Positions 44,377 through 54,740 of a stretch of DNA of 64,000 nucleotides are shown in pieces. Both the position numbers and the translations under genes were made by a program. The stretch spans positions 68,474,456 to 68,538,455 of the forward strand of contig NC_134709.1 of the NCBI RefSeq assembly GCF_043290135.1. Direction: 5' to 3'. Source of the stretch: Rhipicephalus microplus (taxonomy: Eukaryota; Arthropoda; Arachnida; Ixodida; Ixodidae). Numbering within the stretch: the stretch's first letter is position 1; each line of letters starts with the position of its first letter. The notes beneath the pieces are model-generated. The model searched no databases. It was not told where the DNA came from and worked only from the letters and a program-made list of their open reading frames with translations.

Positions 44377-44814
44377 CTACATAGCAAGTTCGAAAAGATT
44401 TCATGCACTAAGTGTTTGAAGTACGAACTATGGACAGGATATCGCTATCGCTTTCAACTGGTAAAAGTGAAGCCTAAAGGTCCCCCCAGTTTTGTATTAA
44501 GGCACTCTTTGGCCAAGCAAGCCCCTCTTGGGCCAGTGAAACCCACATATCATCATCAAACTGTTCTTCAAAGACTTCACTAATTGGAGGAAGGAGAACT
44601 CTGGCGTGTACCATCGCGACCTTCTGATTCCCCATTGACGTCGCTTAGTTGCCAAGTTATGCATTCAGAACGCCGAATGCGTTTATGTGCGGCGTAATCC
44701 CTACTGTCGGAGGCGGTGCCAATCGCCATGGTAGGCAGCGATGGAGATGGCGCTCACTGCGCACCGCTTCATTGCCAACCATTTTGGTTAACTGTCCAGT
44801 GCTCCGATGGTGGT
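44377..44814. other. Intron, nothing recognised
   Basis: No feature recognised. Confidence 0.35.
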
Positions 44815-46110
44815 GAAAAACATTTATTTACAAAAGAGAGGTGTAGGACCTCTGTAGAGGCCCCTACAGACTAGGTGGAGTCTCTATTCCGGGACCCCAT
44901 TGGTTAAAGCCGCCGTCTTGGCTCTCTGGACCAAGGCCTGCTGGGCCTGAAGGTCTGAGCAGCCGAGCAGGGCCGCCTCCCAGTCCTCTCGCCTAGGGTT
45001 TGGGTTAGGAGTAATGGCTGCGTTAGCTTGGCAGGCCCACACCATGTGGTAGGTGTCTGCCACCTCCCCACAGTGCTGGCACTGTCCTGTGACCGTAGGG
45101 TCGAAATGTTTGACTATGGCAGGACATAGCAATGTATTCGTCTGGAGGCGAAGCAAAATGCGCTCCTCTGCTTTCTTCAACCCCCGTGCGGGGGGAGGGT
45201 AGCGGCGATGACTTTCCCGATAATAATAAAGAATTTCCTTATATCGGAGGAGAGGGTAACCCTCCTCATCGGTCTCCATCGGCATTGACGAAGGTAGCCC
45301 GGAAATGAGCGCTCGGGCAGCCGCATCTGCAGCCTCATTTCCCCGCAATCCCTGATGGCCCGGTGTCCATATAATGCGTTTCGGATGAGGGTCCGTGTCT
45401 CTTATGCAGTTGCGCAGTATTGTCTCGGCTAACGGTGATATGTACCCGGCTGTATAATTACGACACGCTCGGCGCGAATCCGTGATAATATACCGGGAAT
45501 TACTGTGAGAGGCCGCAAGGGCAATGGCGACCTCCTCAGCCTGTGTTACAGAATACGCCCTAAAGGTTAGCCCATCCACCTGTGTGCCCTCGTGAATAGC
45601 AGCCGCCGTGTACCACCCCTTGGAGGTGGGGCCAGCAACGTCCACGTAGTACACACCTGGCTTCTGTCCAAATTGTCGTTCCAGCGCCCGAGCGCGTGCG
45701 TCACGTCGCGCTGTGTGTTCATCTCTGTCCATTTTAGTGGGTAGAGGTCGGACCAGAAGGGCTGTGCGCCACAGTTCTGGCACTTTGACCCGTTCCTGTT
45801 GTTCGAAATCATGTCTTATGTGCAGACGTGCAAGCAGGCGTTGGCCAGAGTTGGTTTGGGCTAGCCGTGTGTACTGGTTTAAAAGATGGGCTTCCTTCAG
45901 CTCTTGGTATGAATTAATCACACCCAATGCCTTGAGACGGCTGTTGGATGTAGAGATCGGAAGATCAAGAGCCCGCTTTATTGCAGTGCTCCGAAGTGCG
46001 TGCCTGGGGAACGAGTAAATCGAGACCGTGCGCGCGAAGCGCACGCCAACCGCGCCTCCCGCCACCCGGTACTGTAAAAAAGAAGCGTCTGAACAGCTCA
46101 TCTCGTGGTT
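44815..46110 (-). mobile_element. RNase H-bearing LINE, 5' truncated
   Basis: The 3' part of a non-LTR element with an RNase H domain, a layout found in I-like and related clades. The RT and endonuclease are missing. The 3' end (44815-44883) has a paired GAGGTGTAGGACCTC / GGCCCCTAC stretch and an AATAAA-containing tail. Decayed relatives lie at 6481-6740 and 26880-28195. Confidence 0.85.
44884..46101 (-). CDS. LINE ORF2 C-terminal part: RNase H and zinc motif
   Basis: Uninterrupted frame of 405 codons, the C-terminal part of a LINE polyprotein. Residues 1-120 are the post-RT region (LKALGVINSYQELKEAHLLNQY). RNase H follows at about 148-265 with all four acidic residues: Asp153 (YYVDVAG), Glu189 or 190 (QAEEVAIAL), Asp208 (ITDSRRACRN) and Asp259 (GNEAADAAAR), plus WTPGHQGLRGNEAA. 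A zinc motif C341-x2-C344-x7-H352-x4-C357 comes next, and the protein ends at 405. RNase H would remove the RNA template during insertion. The first Met is probably not a real start: the ORF is cut at its 5' side and no RT is upstream. The open frame suggests a fairly recent insertion. Confidence 0.88.
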   Translation of the reverse strand: MSCSDASFLQYRVAGGAVGVRFARTVSIYSFPRHALRSTAIKRALDLPISTSNSRLKALGVINSYQELKEAHLLNQYTRLAQTNSGQRLLARLHIRHDFEQQERVKVPELWRTALLVRPLPTKMDRDEHTARRDARARALERQFGQKPGVYYVDVAGPTSKGWYTAAAIHEGTQVDGLTFRAYSVTQAEEVAIALAASHSNSRYIITDSRRACRNYTAGYISPLAETILRNCIRDTDPHPKRIIWTPGHQGLRGNEAADAAARALISGLPSSMPMETDEEGYPLLRYKEILYYYRESHRRYPPPARGLKKAEERILLRLQTNTLLCPAIVKHFDPTVTGQCQHCGEVADTYHMVWACQANAAITPNPNPRREDWEAALLGCSDLQAQQALVQRAKTAALTNGVPE

Positions 46111-47493
46111 CGAAAGATCGCCAATTCCACTGCAAGTGCCCTTACTTCTTTATTCGCGTCATAGATGCCAGAAATAAGCGTTCAAAGACAAAAAATACCC
46201 CCACCCCCGGTCCCTATCATAATCAGCGCCGCTAAATGTTTCTGTCGATGACCTAGGCCAATTATATGTGTAGATATTTATTTATTTATTTATTTATTTA
46301 TCATTGAGCGCATCGTGAAAGCAGTTCATTGTATGTTGCTGAGCGGGAAAGTTATGTTCCAAAAAATCGTACTTGGTATAGTGGTTAGAATTGTCATTTA
46401 ATCGTGCCTAATAATCAGTGAAGAACTTAATGACTCGGGTTGCGTGGAGAAGAGCCGCAACGACAGCGTAAGCGAACGTGAACATGATCGCTCACGCAGT
46501 CCAAGAGCCGGCTCCACCAACCACCCTTCTTCTCCTGCCCTCCCCCCCAACACTAGCTCGTCTCCGTTGCATTTTATATAGCTGGTTTATTGTTTATCTT
46601 CTTCTCCACTACAAACCAACCCCGAGCCTTCCCAGCTTGACACGCAGCAATGCGATTCCTTTCAGCGATCGAACGGTGGCCTCCCGCATCACGCACCAAC
46701 TGGCGGGTCTATTCCGCGACCCACACATCCCCGTATGATAGGCGGTGACTCATCGCACATCGAAGCGAACCTTCAATCGGACCCCCTGGCCGCGTATACA
46801 CCTGACGATATAGGTGCGTCTCCCGTGGTAGAGGATGGGGACACGGATAGAAAAATACGGCGACGCTGAATAGCAGTAAAGCCACGTAGGCGATGCCGCC
46901 GACCTGCCTGTCTTCTTTTCTTCGAAGTAATCTATGCGCATATGTCAAAGCGTCGCGGACGCAACACGTGATCCATGGAAGGTGCGCCTCCCTCCCAGCG
47001 GCTGCAAAGAGATCGATCGTCCCGCACACACACTTGATGCGCTAAACATTTGAAAGAAAACGAATAAAGGAGGGGCGGCGGGGGCTTATGGTTCGCTGCT
47101 CGCTTAGGAGTATGCCACCTTTCTCGGCCTAGGAAGCGGGAGTAAGTCTGGCGACGACAAAAAGTTGTCGCGACGGGACGCGTCTGATTTAGGTGGCCTA
47201 TTGGTCGATAGGAAATAATAACGTCAGCCGTGGTGGTGTGGTTCGGACGTGTGTATAGGGCAGGCTTGTTAGGAAGCTGCTGGTAGACGTGTATGGTCCT
47301 CAGTTTGTCTTCTTTTGCGGACCAGTTTTACAAGAACTAGCCCGTATATCTGGCGAGCCGCAGTGATTTAGGAACGCTTGGAGGGACGCGATATTATACG
47401 CTTGTTTGGATGGTACGATCGTATGTAAAAGCAATAAACGGTCGTCCACCCTCGCGTTGCAGCGCTGACCTGTCGATCCCGAACCAATGCGAG
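46111..47493. other. Intron, nothing recognised
   Basis: A (TTTA)n stretch lies at 46277-46300. No gene-like frame was recognised. Confidence 0.35.
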
Positions 47494-48640
47494 TGTTAAA
47501 TGCGAAGCATTTCTTAGCGTACTTCGCCGGCTTTGAGCGTATCATGATTTACATTTCACGGTCTTGCTGCTCTTCCGGCGGTTTCATTCACATGACATGT
47601 TGCAAAACTGGTATGGTATGTCATGATTACATGGCGAACACAAGCGAATGACCCTAACATGAAAATCATGGCATGCGTGTCATGTAACAACATGACTACA
47701 TACCACGCTCATGATACGCTCTCGGCCATTTCGCTAGCGTTACATATACCATATATGGTATTACAATACGTGAATGGATGGCGAAGGTATGTGACTGGTG
47801 CAACAGTCACATACCTTCACATCATGAGGTGCGTGTCATGTGAGAACATGGCTACATGCCACAGTCAAGGCGCCAATACGCTTCGACGTGACACGGCGCG
47901 CGCGCGCCGGCGTTCGTTTCGTCACGTCACGCCGGCGTTGCCACGCCAGGTGTTGGTCCTGCCATACTCGCAGGCGTGCGCTGCGTTGTTTTGACGCATG
48001 CGCGTTTCAGCGCGTCCTGCGTCCCCCCGTCTTGAAAAGAGGCAGACGCAATGTTGTCTCGGTAACGCATTGGCGCCAAATGCAGCATGTCGCATTTCGT
48101 GCCGGTTGCCGTCGGGCCGCGCCGACGGACGGTGGTCGCGCTTGGCGTCATACTAAAGCGTGCTCGCGTTTTGCTAAAGTAGTGCCGCTGTGCCCAGCGT
48201 GTGATTGCGTCAGCGTTACGTTGGAGTATATTTGGCCCTTCGTTATGCACTCCAGGCCGTTTCGCTAGCTCCACATAGACTAAATTTGGTGTTACGTGAC
48301 GTCAATAAATGACGAAGTTATATGACTGCTGCAAACATGATAATCTTGAGATGCGTGTCATGTAAGAACATGACAACACACCACGCTCATAGCGTGCTCG
48401 CTGCCGTTTCACTAGCTCCACATATACTAAATTTCGCATGACGTGACGTGAATAGATGACGAAGGTAAACAGTACGTTCAAACATGATAATCATGACACG
48501 GAATGCGTGTATGGCGCAATTTGCCTGCACCTCGTAACGTTGTGGAGATGTTAAAGTGGCCTAACAACCTGCCTCATTCGTGCTTCGCATATCATCGGTT
48601 CCCTCTGTACGTGGGATCTGCCAATTTTTTTCCTGAACCG
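47494..48640 (+). repeat. Long copy of the GCGAAGCATT repeat family
   Basis: The head AAATGCGAAGCATTT (47498-47512) is followed by GAGCGTATC without the (ATCT)n array. The body of CATGACATG-type words runs at 47555-47880 and again at 48250-48520, and the copy closes with GTGCTTCGCATATCA...TACGTGGGATCTGCCAATTTTT. A GC-rich stretch at 47880-48240 looks like a separate insert. The body aligns with 18060-18490. Confidence 0.65.
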
Positions 48641-49495
48641 AGTGTCAAGCTTTCCGAGAAATTCTTGATAATTTCTATTGCGCTTTGGATTGCAAGCGAC
48701 TAGGCGATGACTTTCTCCTTACATAGACATCGTGAATAAGTAATTTGCCACAAGGATCGTACGCTTTACTGTGCGCTATAGGGCGCGTCGTCTGCGCCTC
48801 AAAGGGAATGCTGCACGAGATCTGTAAAAGGCGCTATCGAAACAGGAACGACTCGATTCCACCGGTCTCTTCTGCCGTTTCTTAGGGTACATATATTTAC
48901 TCAAACACAATGAAGCCATTGTATGCTGTGGATGCGCTTCTTGTTTTCAGTCCTTTCTCGTCCGCGTTTCAGTGGCGCCCACCTCTTCGATGGATGCGTA
49001 CCAACGAGCTCACCTTGAAACCCTCTTCACTGTCTCTGCCGTCCTCTACTGCACTTCCCGACCTTTTTGTGGTGAGGCTCCTTAGCGTCGAGCCATTTCC
49101 GCCGTCCGTTGTGACACGTCGGGACGATGACAATAACGGTGACGACGATGAAAAACAAGCGCGTTCTGGACCGCATATTTTCTTTCTGGCATTAGAAAAA
49201 AATAACGATCGAGAAAACGCTCTCCCCTCCCCCCCTTCCGCGAAAGGCCCTCGCCGAGTTGACTTTTAAAACAAAACAGCATTGTATGTTCTGTGCACAC
49301 GCGTGCGCAGAACATGAAGGTCCCCTGTCACCAAGTGATTTACTCTTGCACGTAACCTAGATGCTCACTGTCAATCATGAACTCTCGCTCAGCTTATTCA
49401 ACGTCGTAGTGTTTAACACATGACCATTCTCAACTGATGATGGCTGGGCTCTTTGAGATGAATTATTGAGCATTGCTGGCGACATCATCGCCTGT
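48641..49495. other. Intron, nothing recognised
   Basis: The 119-codon frame at 48910-49269 has no domain and no splice context. Nothing else stands out. Confidence 0.35.
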
Positions 49496-49737
49496 ATAAT
49501 AATAATATGTGAGGTTTAACGTTTCAAAACCACGATGTTATTATGAGACTGACGACGCAGATGATAGCTGCGGAAATTACGATCATCTGGTGCACTGACA
49601 TCGCACAGTACAAGGGCCTCTACCGTTTCGCGTCCGTGGAAATGTCACCACCACTGCTGGAATCGAACTCGCGACCTCCGGATCAACAGTCGTGCACACT
49701 AGCCACTGTTCTACCGAGGCGGAATATACCGAGTTCA
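49496..49737 (-). mobile_element. tRNA-derived SINE, Ruka sister family with (ATT)n tail
   Basis: On the minus strand: TTCCGCCTCGGTAGAACAGTGG head, CTAGTGTGCACGACTGTTGATC, B box GAGTTCGATTCC, a body with AGAGGCCCTTGTACTGTGCG and GTGGTTTTGAAACGTTAAACC, and an (ATT)n tail at 49496-49510. The layout follows Ruka, but head, body and tail differ, so I treat it as a separate subfamily. Confidence 0.8.
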
Positions 49738-49879
49738 TAGTCGACAAGTGACAGCGTCTTTCGCTTCAGATAATAAAGAACTCGAGGTACGGATCTCAGT
49801 TCGGAACAGCTTTATGCTTGAAAGAAAAGAGCCAGGTGCATATGTTGTCAAACGGGGATCGTCAACCTTTTGAGGCAGA

Positions 49880-50540
49880 AGGCCAAGTTACACGAAACGA
49901 CACGAAAAAGAGCGGTGGGGGGGGGGGGGGGGGGGCTTGGCAGAGAAAGAAAAATATTCGGTGAATTGACTATAATGTTCCCCTAGTTTGTATAGTTTAG
50001 GGTGAATCACAGAGTCGAATGCTTCGGGAAAATGTATGATAATTACATCGACCTGTACGCTAAAATGCAATGCTTAACAATTTCGTCGATGAATCCAACC
50101 GGTTGTGTTACTGCACTTGCACCTCAGTGAAAGCTAGCTACGTTGACAGTTACCTAGTATATGTTGTTACATTCCAGGTAATCCGACATATGTGTGTATG
50201 CGATATGTTCAAGCAGTTTATTACAGTGACTAAGATAGAGAGATTGGTCGGCTCTTCTTCGCCACTCCATCATTTTCATTCTTAATTTTTTTTTTGGGGG
50301 GGGGGGGGAGACTTTATAACTGGTCCAATTTGCGAAACTTCTGCTCTATTTCGCAGTAAAATCAGATCAACAATTCCTTGAAACCCGTGGCTCGCTGCAG
50401 GAATGGCTTGTTTTAAAAAAGTCGCATAATTGCTATCAGGGACATAACCTAAATCCTGCAGAGCACTGCAATCGCCTAATGCGAGTTTTGTCCATTACAA
50501 AACGACACCAGTAGGGATACCGGCATATCGAGTGTCTTAT
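49880..50540 (-). pseudogene. LINE relic: endonuclease end and RT palm, internally deleted
   Basis: Minus strand. From about 50525 to 50305 a frame reads GDCSALQDLGYVPDSNYATF and FQGIVDLILLRNRAEVSQIGP, similar to the end of LINE endonucleases (an ILDLVFTTNP..LSDH-type context). From 50070 to 49888 another frame reads VDVIIIHFPEAFDSVIHPKLYKLGEH, an RT motif A with its first Asp changed (HFPEAFD for DFSKAFD). The linker and RT fingers are missing. A T10G13 tract (50286-50308) and a G19 tract (49917-49935) mark the breaks. Confidence 0.6.
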
Positions 50541-51781
50541 TAAATGTCCACAGGCTCAACAGATAACATAACTCGGTAATTAATTTTAAACTCATAGGTG
50601 GTACCGGCGGGCAAGTTCGTTGTAAATTGCTCGGGAACAGCAGGGGAACATTTTAAAAACATGAACAAAAAACCAGAAAAAGAACATTGCTCCACGCAAC
50701 ACGGGCAGTCGTATTCGCTAGAACTGATCACTTTCTTTCAAACGCAATCAATCTGATTGAAGTTATTCCGTGCTCTATCTTGTAGAGCTCCACCTTTAAG
50801 TTCACTTTTGAAAAGGCGGTATCGGAGCTAATACTGAGCCAAGTAACCTTCAACAATAGTAATGGGTGTTAAAAAAATTTACCCTACAGTAACATCAGCG
50901 CAATCTCTTCTTAGCGTAAGCGCCTTGGAACTTACTTAGCCGCCCATTATCTTCGCTTTAAACCGTATATAAGGGTCAAAAGGAAGACGATAAAGAAATA
51001 ACTCGCACCGTCGAAAAACAAAGTGGCTCAAGGAGCCTCACGGCTCCGTGAGCTTAATGAAGGAGCACGCGTCAGCGACCCTGCTCGTCCATGCGATAAT
51101 CTCCGTACTACATCACGCGAGCTGGTCCTCTCATCCTCGGTGTCCCTCTGTCGGGCTACGGAGATCGTTGAGGCGACCAAGAGCGCGGGACCATGACGCT
51201 GAAGAGAGCTATCTTCGCGAGGCCCACGCTGTTCCCGCCGATCGAAGAATCCGTGGCCGTATGGAGAAGGCGATGACGGGTGATTTAGCACGGCATACTG
51301 CTAATCACCGCCGCTGCGGCGCTAAGCTCCGAAGCGAAGAGCGTTCTCCCGGGTGCAACGCCTGCGAGAAAAAGTAGTCTTGCCTGCCAATCAGAGCGCG
51401 CAAAGCAGGCGACCGGAAACGACGTAGTGGAAGGGCCGCTGTGCAGCTTGAAGAGCTTTAGTGTACCATTCCTTGTACGGCATTTCGCTTCAGTGTGTAA
51501 TGACCGCAACCCTACACTACAGTCTCGCGATTATGTCAGCATTGATATGCATTTGATGTTATAGCAGGCAACCGGAAAGGATGTTGTGGAAGGGCCACTG
51601 TGCAGATCGAGAGCGTCAATGTACTATATCTTATAGCATTTTGCTTCAGACTCAAATGAACACAACGCCAACACTAAATAGACTCGCGATTGGTCAGCAA
51701 TGAAATACTTTCGGTTTTATTCAAGGCAACCGGAAATGACATAGTGACAGGACGAAAGAGCGCTGTTAAGTTCGAAATTGT
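50541..51781. other. Intron; CGGAAA-flanked near-repeats at 51390-51790
   Basis: A unit of about 165 bases (GGCGACCGGAAACGACGTAGTGGAAGG ... CTGTGCAG ... CTAC..TAGACTCGCGATT) recurs with changes at about 51405, 51565 and 51725, a short degenerate tandem array. The rest is unrecognised. Confidence 0.4.
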
Positions 51782-51805
51782 GTGTAAAATGTTTTATTGG
51801 TGATT

Positions 51806-52042
51806 TATGATTCATATGTGGGGTTTAACGTCCCAAAACCATCATATGCTTAAGAGAGACGCCGTAGTGACGGGCTCCGGAAATTTCGACCACCTGGGGT
51901 TCTTTAACGTGCACCCAAATTTGAGTACACGGTCCTACAGTATTTTATCCGCAATCAAAATTGCAGCCGCCGCAGCCGGGATTTGATCCCGCGACCTGCG
52001 GGCAGCAGCCGAGTACCTTAGCCACCAGACCACCGCGGCGGG
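51806..52042 (-). mobile_element. Ruka SINE, full length
   Basis: Minus-strand copy with head at 52042. The A box TGGTCTGGTGGCTAAGG has one change; the B box region reads GGGATCAAATCCC. The tail is short. A target duplication GTGTA(A/G)AA(T/C)GTTTT lies at 51782-51795 and 52043-52056 with two differences. Confidence 0.93.
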
Positions 52043-52056
52043 GTGTAGAACGTTTT

Positions 52057-53277
52057 GCAGCTCTCTTGTAAGTGCACTAATGACCGTGACGGTAACACTG
52101 AAATCCCACGACCTGTCGGCTATGAAAATGAGTTTGACATTATTTCGCTGAAATATTACGGCTAGATAGTGGTCTTCTGCCTACAGCAGTACACATGTCA
52201 GCAATGTAACGACTGCACACAGTGCACCAGAAACATTAGTTTGCTTCATTCGAATTCTTTAGGTGACAATGTCGTTTCGCCTGTTCAATTCTCGGTGGCC
52301 ATTTTCTTCTATTCGTCTCCCGAATCACCTTAGCAAGGCAATGTCATCAGTGAATCCCAGGTTATTAACGTATTCTCTACTGACTCATATCCCCAACTGT
52401 TCGTAATCCAGGTCTCCGAAAACGTTCTGTATGCATGCGTTCTACAGCACCGAAGACGTTGTGCCTGCAGATCCTGTCCTTAGATTGAACTTTGTGTCAT
52501 TTTATCGCTTTTCGTTAGATATTATACTCGCTACGAATTTCTTAGTGCACGCAGAGCCGTCTGTTGCTGCGTGCAGAGCCCGCTCCGGTATCTTAGCTTA
52601 CTTGTTGTAGTGCTCACTTGGACTTGAGACTTACGACGCAAACTTCGCAGCAAGACCTTCATACAGAGGAATTAAGAAGACACATTCCTAAGTGTTACGA
52701 GCGATTTCTTTACTGCAACTGTTCCCCTTATTCCAAATAAATAGTATGAGCTTGGTGTTAAAAAAAATGCCTACCACGAACGCGATTGTCTCCGAATTAG
52801 CGGAGGCCCAGCAGATGCACCTCTTATGGTCTCCTACCACGAGGTCACCCGACGTTTCCCGCCAACCCGCTGAACGAAGCTCTCGCATACAACTCGGTAC
52901 CTAGCGATATGAACAGGCTTCTCCGACTTGTGCTGGCCAACCTCACAGCCCTAATACAATCCCCTAAACAACGCCGCTTTTGCGGAGAACCCAGGTACCC
53001 ACAACATACAGTAGGTGGCTGCAGGCAATATCCACAGAAACCTGCTGTTGCTTTCAGCATTCATGACTTTTGAGAGAGAGACTTTGTTAGTTCAAATCTC
53101 GATGACCAGCTAAGTGTGGTCGCGAGAGCGCAGCGCGCGGCCCGACTTCGAAGGCGAGAACTATCTTCTCAGTCGATGTATTGATCCTCTCCAGCCTCCC
53201 TGTGAAATCTCGTTGCAGCACATTTGGTTTCGCACTGCCTTGGCGGTCGGCCCGCCTTTAAGCACGCGACAATGTCG
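52057..53277. other. Intron, nothing recognised
   Basis: No feature recognised. Confidence 0.35.
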
Positions 53278-53333
53278 CGTGATGACGTCATCGTCTGACG
53301 TAAAAACATTTCTCGGCATGTGACGTCATCACG
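53278..53333. repeat. Inverted repeat of two CRE-like palindromes
   Basis: CGTGATGACGTCA at 53278-53290 and its exact reverse complement at 53321-53333 are separated by 30 bases. Each contains TGACGTCA, the full cAMP-response-element palindrome; a half site TGACGT lies between them at 53297 and CACGTG overlaps the right arm. Confidence 0.8.
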
Positions 53334-53519
53334 TGTTGATGGTTCCCTTTTCTCTCCTCGCGTATCTGCGCACAGCACGGCGCCGAACATCGGTTCCAGT
53401 TGCGTCAGGAAAAGTTACGACGCGCGCACAGGGTCGCCCTAGTAGTGTCCACGCTCTGCCCGCAGTTCACCCTGGCTTAGGCCACTCGGATCAGTCGCTC
53501 CACCTGTAGAACCGGTTAC

Positions 53520-54442
53520 TGTAGCGATCGGGCTATGCCTTGACCCAGCGAGTCATTTGCCACGCCGGATTAGTGCAAAAAGGACAGTCTCGCCACGTCT
53601 GGACGGAGGAAGCAACAGAGGCCGGCCCCACGAGACGTCGCCTGCTGACTGACAGCGGCGCCAACGGGATGGAATGTCGCCAAAGAGGGTTTTGGAGCCG
53701 CCACTCTATCTCCTGCCTGGGCCAGTCACGCATCGTTAGCGCGTTAACCGGCAGACGACGACGGCGCTGGTCAAAGGGCTCTCCCCAGAGGAATCCACGA
53801 ACCGGGCACCCCTCGAAAGAGCGGCGCTTCTTTAATCCATTGTCAAGTCGCCGATCGGCTGACTGCCTATGCCCGCCAGGCATTGTCCCAGAGTACGAGA
53901 CGTAGTGTCGCCAAGACGCCATCAAGAGGACAACAGGGACGGCGTCTTCCTGGGGGAGACCGCGGCGGCTGCCGCGGATCGCCCCGCTAATTGAGCGAAC
54001 ATAATCGGCGGACCCTTTGAAGTATGCGGCCAGGATTGGGGGCACTCTCGACTAAAGGCTCACACACGACGAGGAAGAGCCCTGCTGGCGCCACCAAAGT
54101 GCAGTGTTCACGTGGACCTTGCATGCTCGCCCCCCCCTCACCTGTGTGTGCGTGATTGGTGGTCGACTCGTAGAGGAGGAGCCCGACAGGGCATAAAACG
54201 ACGCGGCAGAGTGCTGGACGGCTCTCTGAACCTACCTCTGAACTATGTAACGTTTAACCACCACGCTCGTGGTTTGTGAAACCACTATTTCTTCTCTTCT
54301 CTTCTGTCATCTCGACAACTCCCTGTAAAGATGTAAATAAATCCGTTAAGTTTGCTCAAAGCTCTCCCCTAGTCCTTGGCTCGACGGAGCGACGGCGATC
54401 GGCCCCGCTACCCGCAGACTGCGGTCGCCGCGACGCGCAACA
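53520..54442 (+). mobile_element. Solo LTR, 923 bases, TTAC target duplication
   Basis: The unit starts TGTAGCGATCGG and ends GACGCGCAACA (TG...CA). The flanking 4-base duplication TTAC lies at 53516-53519 and 54443-54446. Inside is a TATA-like CATAAAACG (54192-54200) and an AATAAA at 54336-54341, giving the U3-R-U5 order. No internal region or second LTR exists, so the element was lost by recombination between its LTRs. The 4-base duplication and termini suggest a Gypsy-type element. The frames at 53533-54045 lie inside it and are not genes. Confidence 0.85.
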
Positions 54443-54464
54443 TTACCCAAGCGCGTCATACAGA

Positions 54465-54740
54465 AGTGAAGACATAAAAAATGGCAGCATATGCACAGAA
54501 TGAATGATTAAGCGTTCGTCATTCCGTCCGCGCGTCCGTCCGTGCGTCAGTCCATTCGTACGTGCGCCCGTTCGTTCGCCCGTCCGTCCGTCCCTTTGTC
54601 TGTCCGTATGCTTGTCTTTCCGTCCGTGCGTTCGTCTGTCCATCTAGTGAACTCTTCCAAGTATCGCCATCTCGCTTCTTTTTATCACATATTCATCATA
54701 TATAAGTACCGCCATCCAGCGGACAATCCAAGGACTAAGC
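54465..54740 (-). repeat. Composite GGAY-minisatellite element, copy C
   Basis: Minus-strand copy. The left flank (CTTGGATTGTCCGCTGGATG, a TATATGATGAATAT word, GTTCACTAGATGGAC) is at 54735-54640, the array at 54640-54515, and the right flank (AATCATTCATTCTGTGCATATG, GCCATTTTTTATG) at 54515-54470. The right flank has diverged most. Confidence 0.75.

Noticed and set aside
53533..54045. 170-codon minus frame and 121-codon plus frame
   Set aside because: Both lie inside the solo LTR with target duplication; neither shows a domain.
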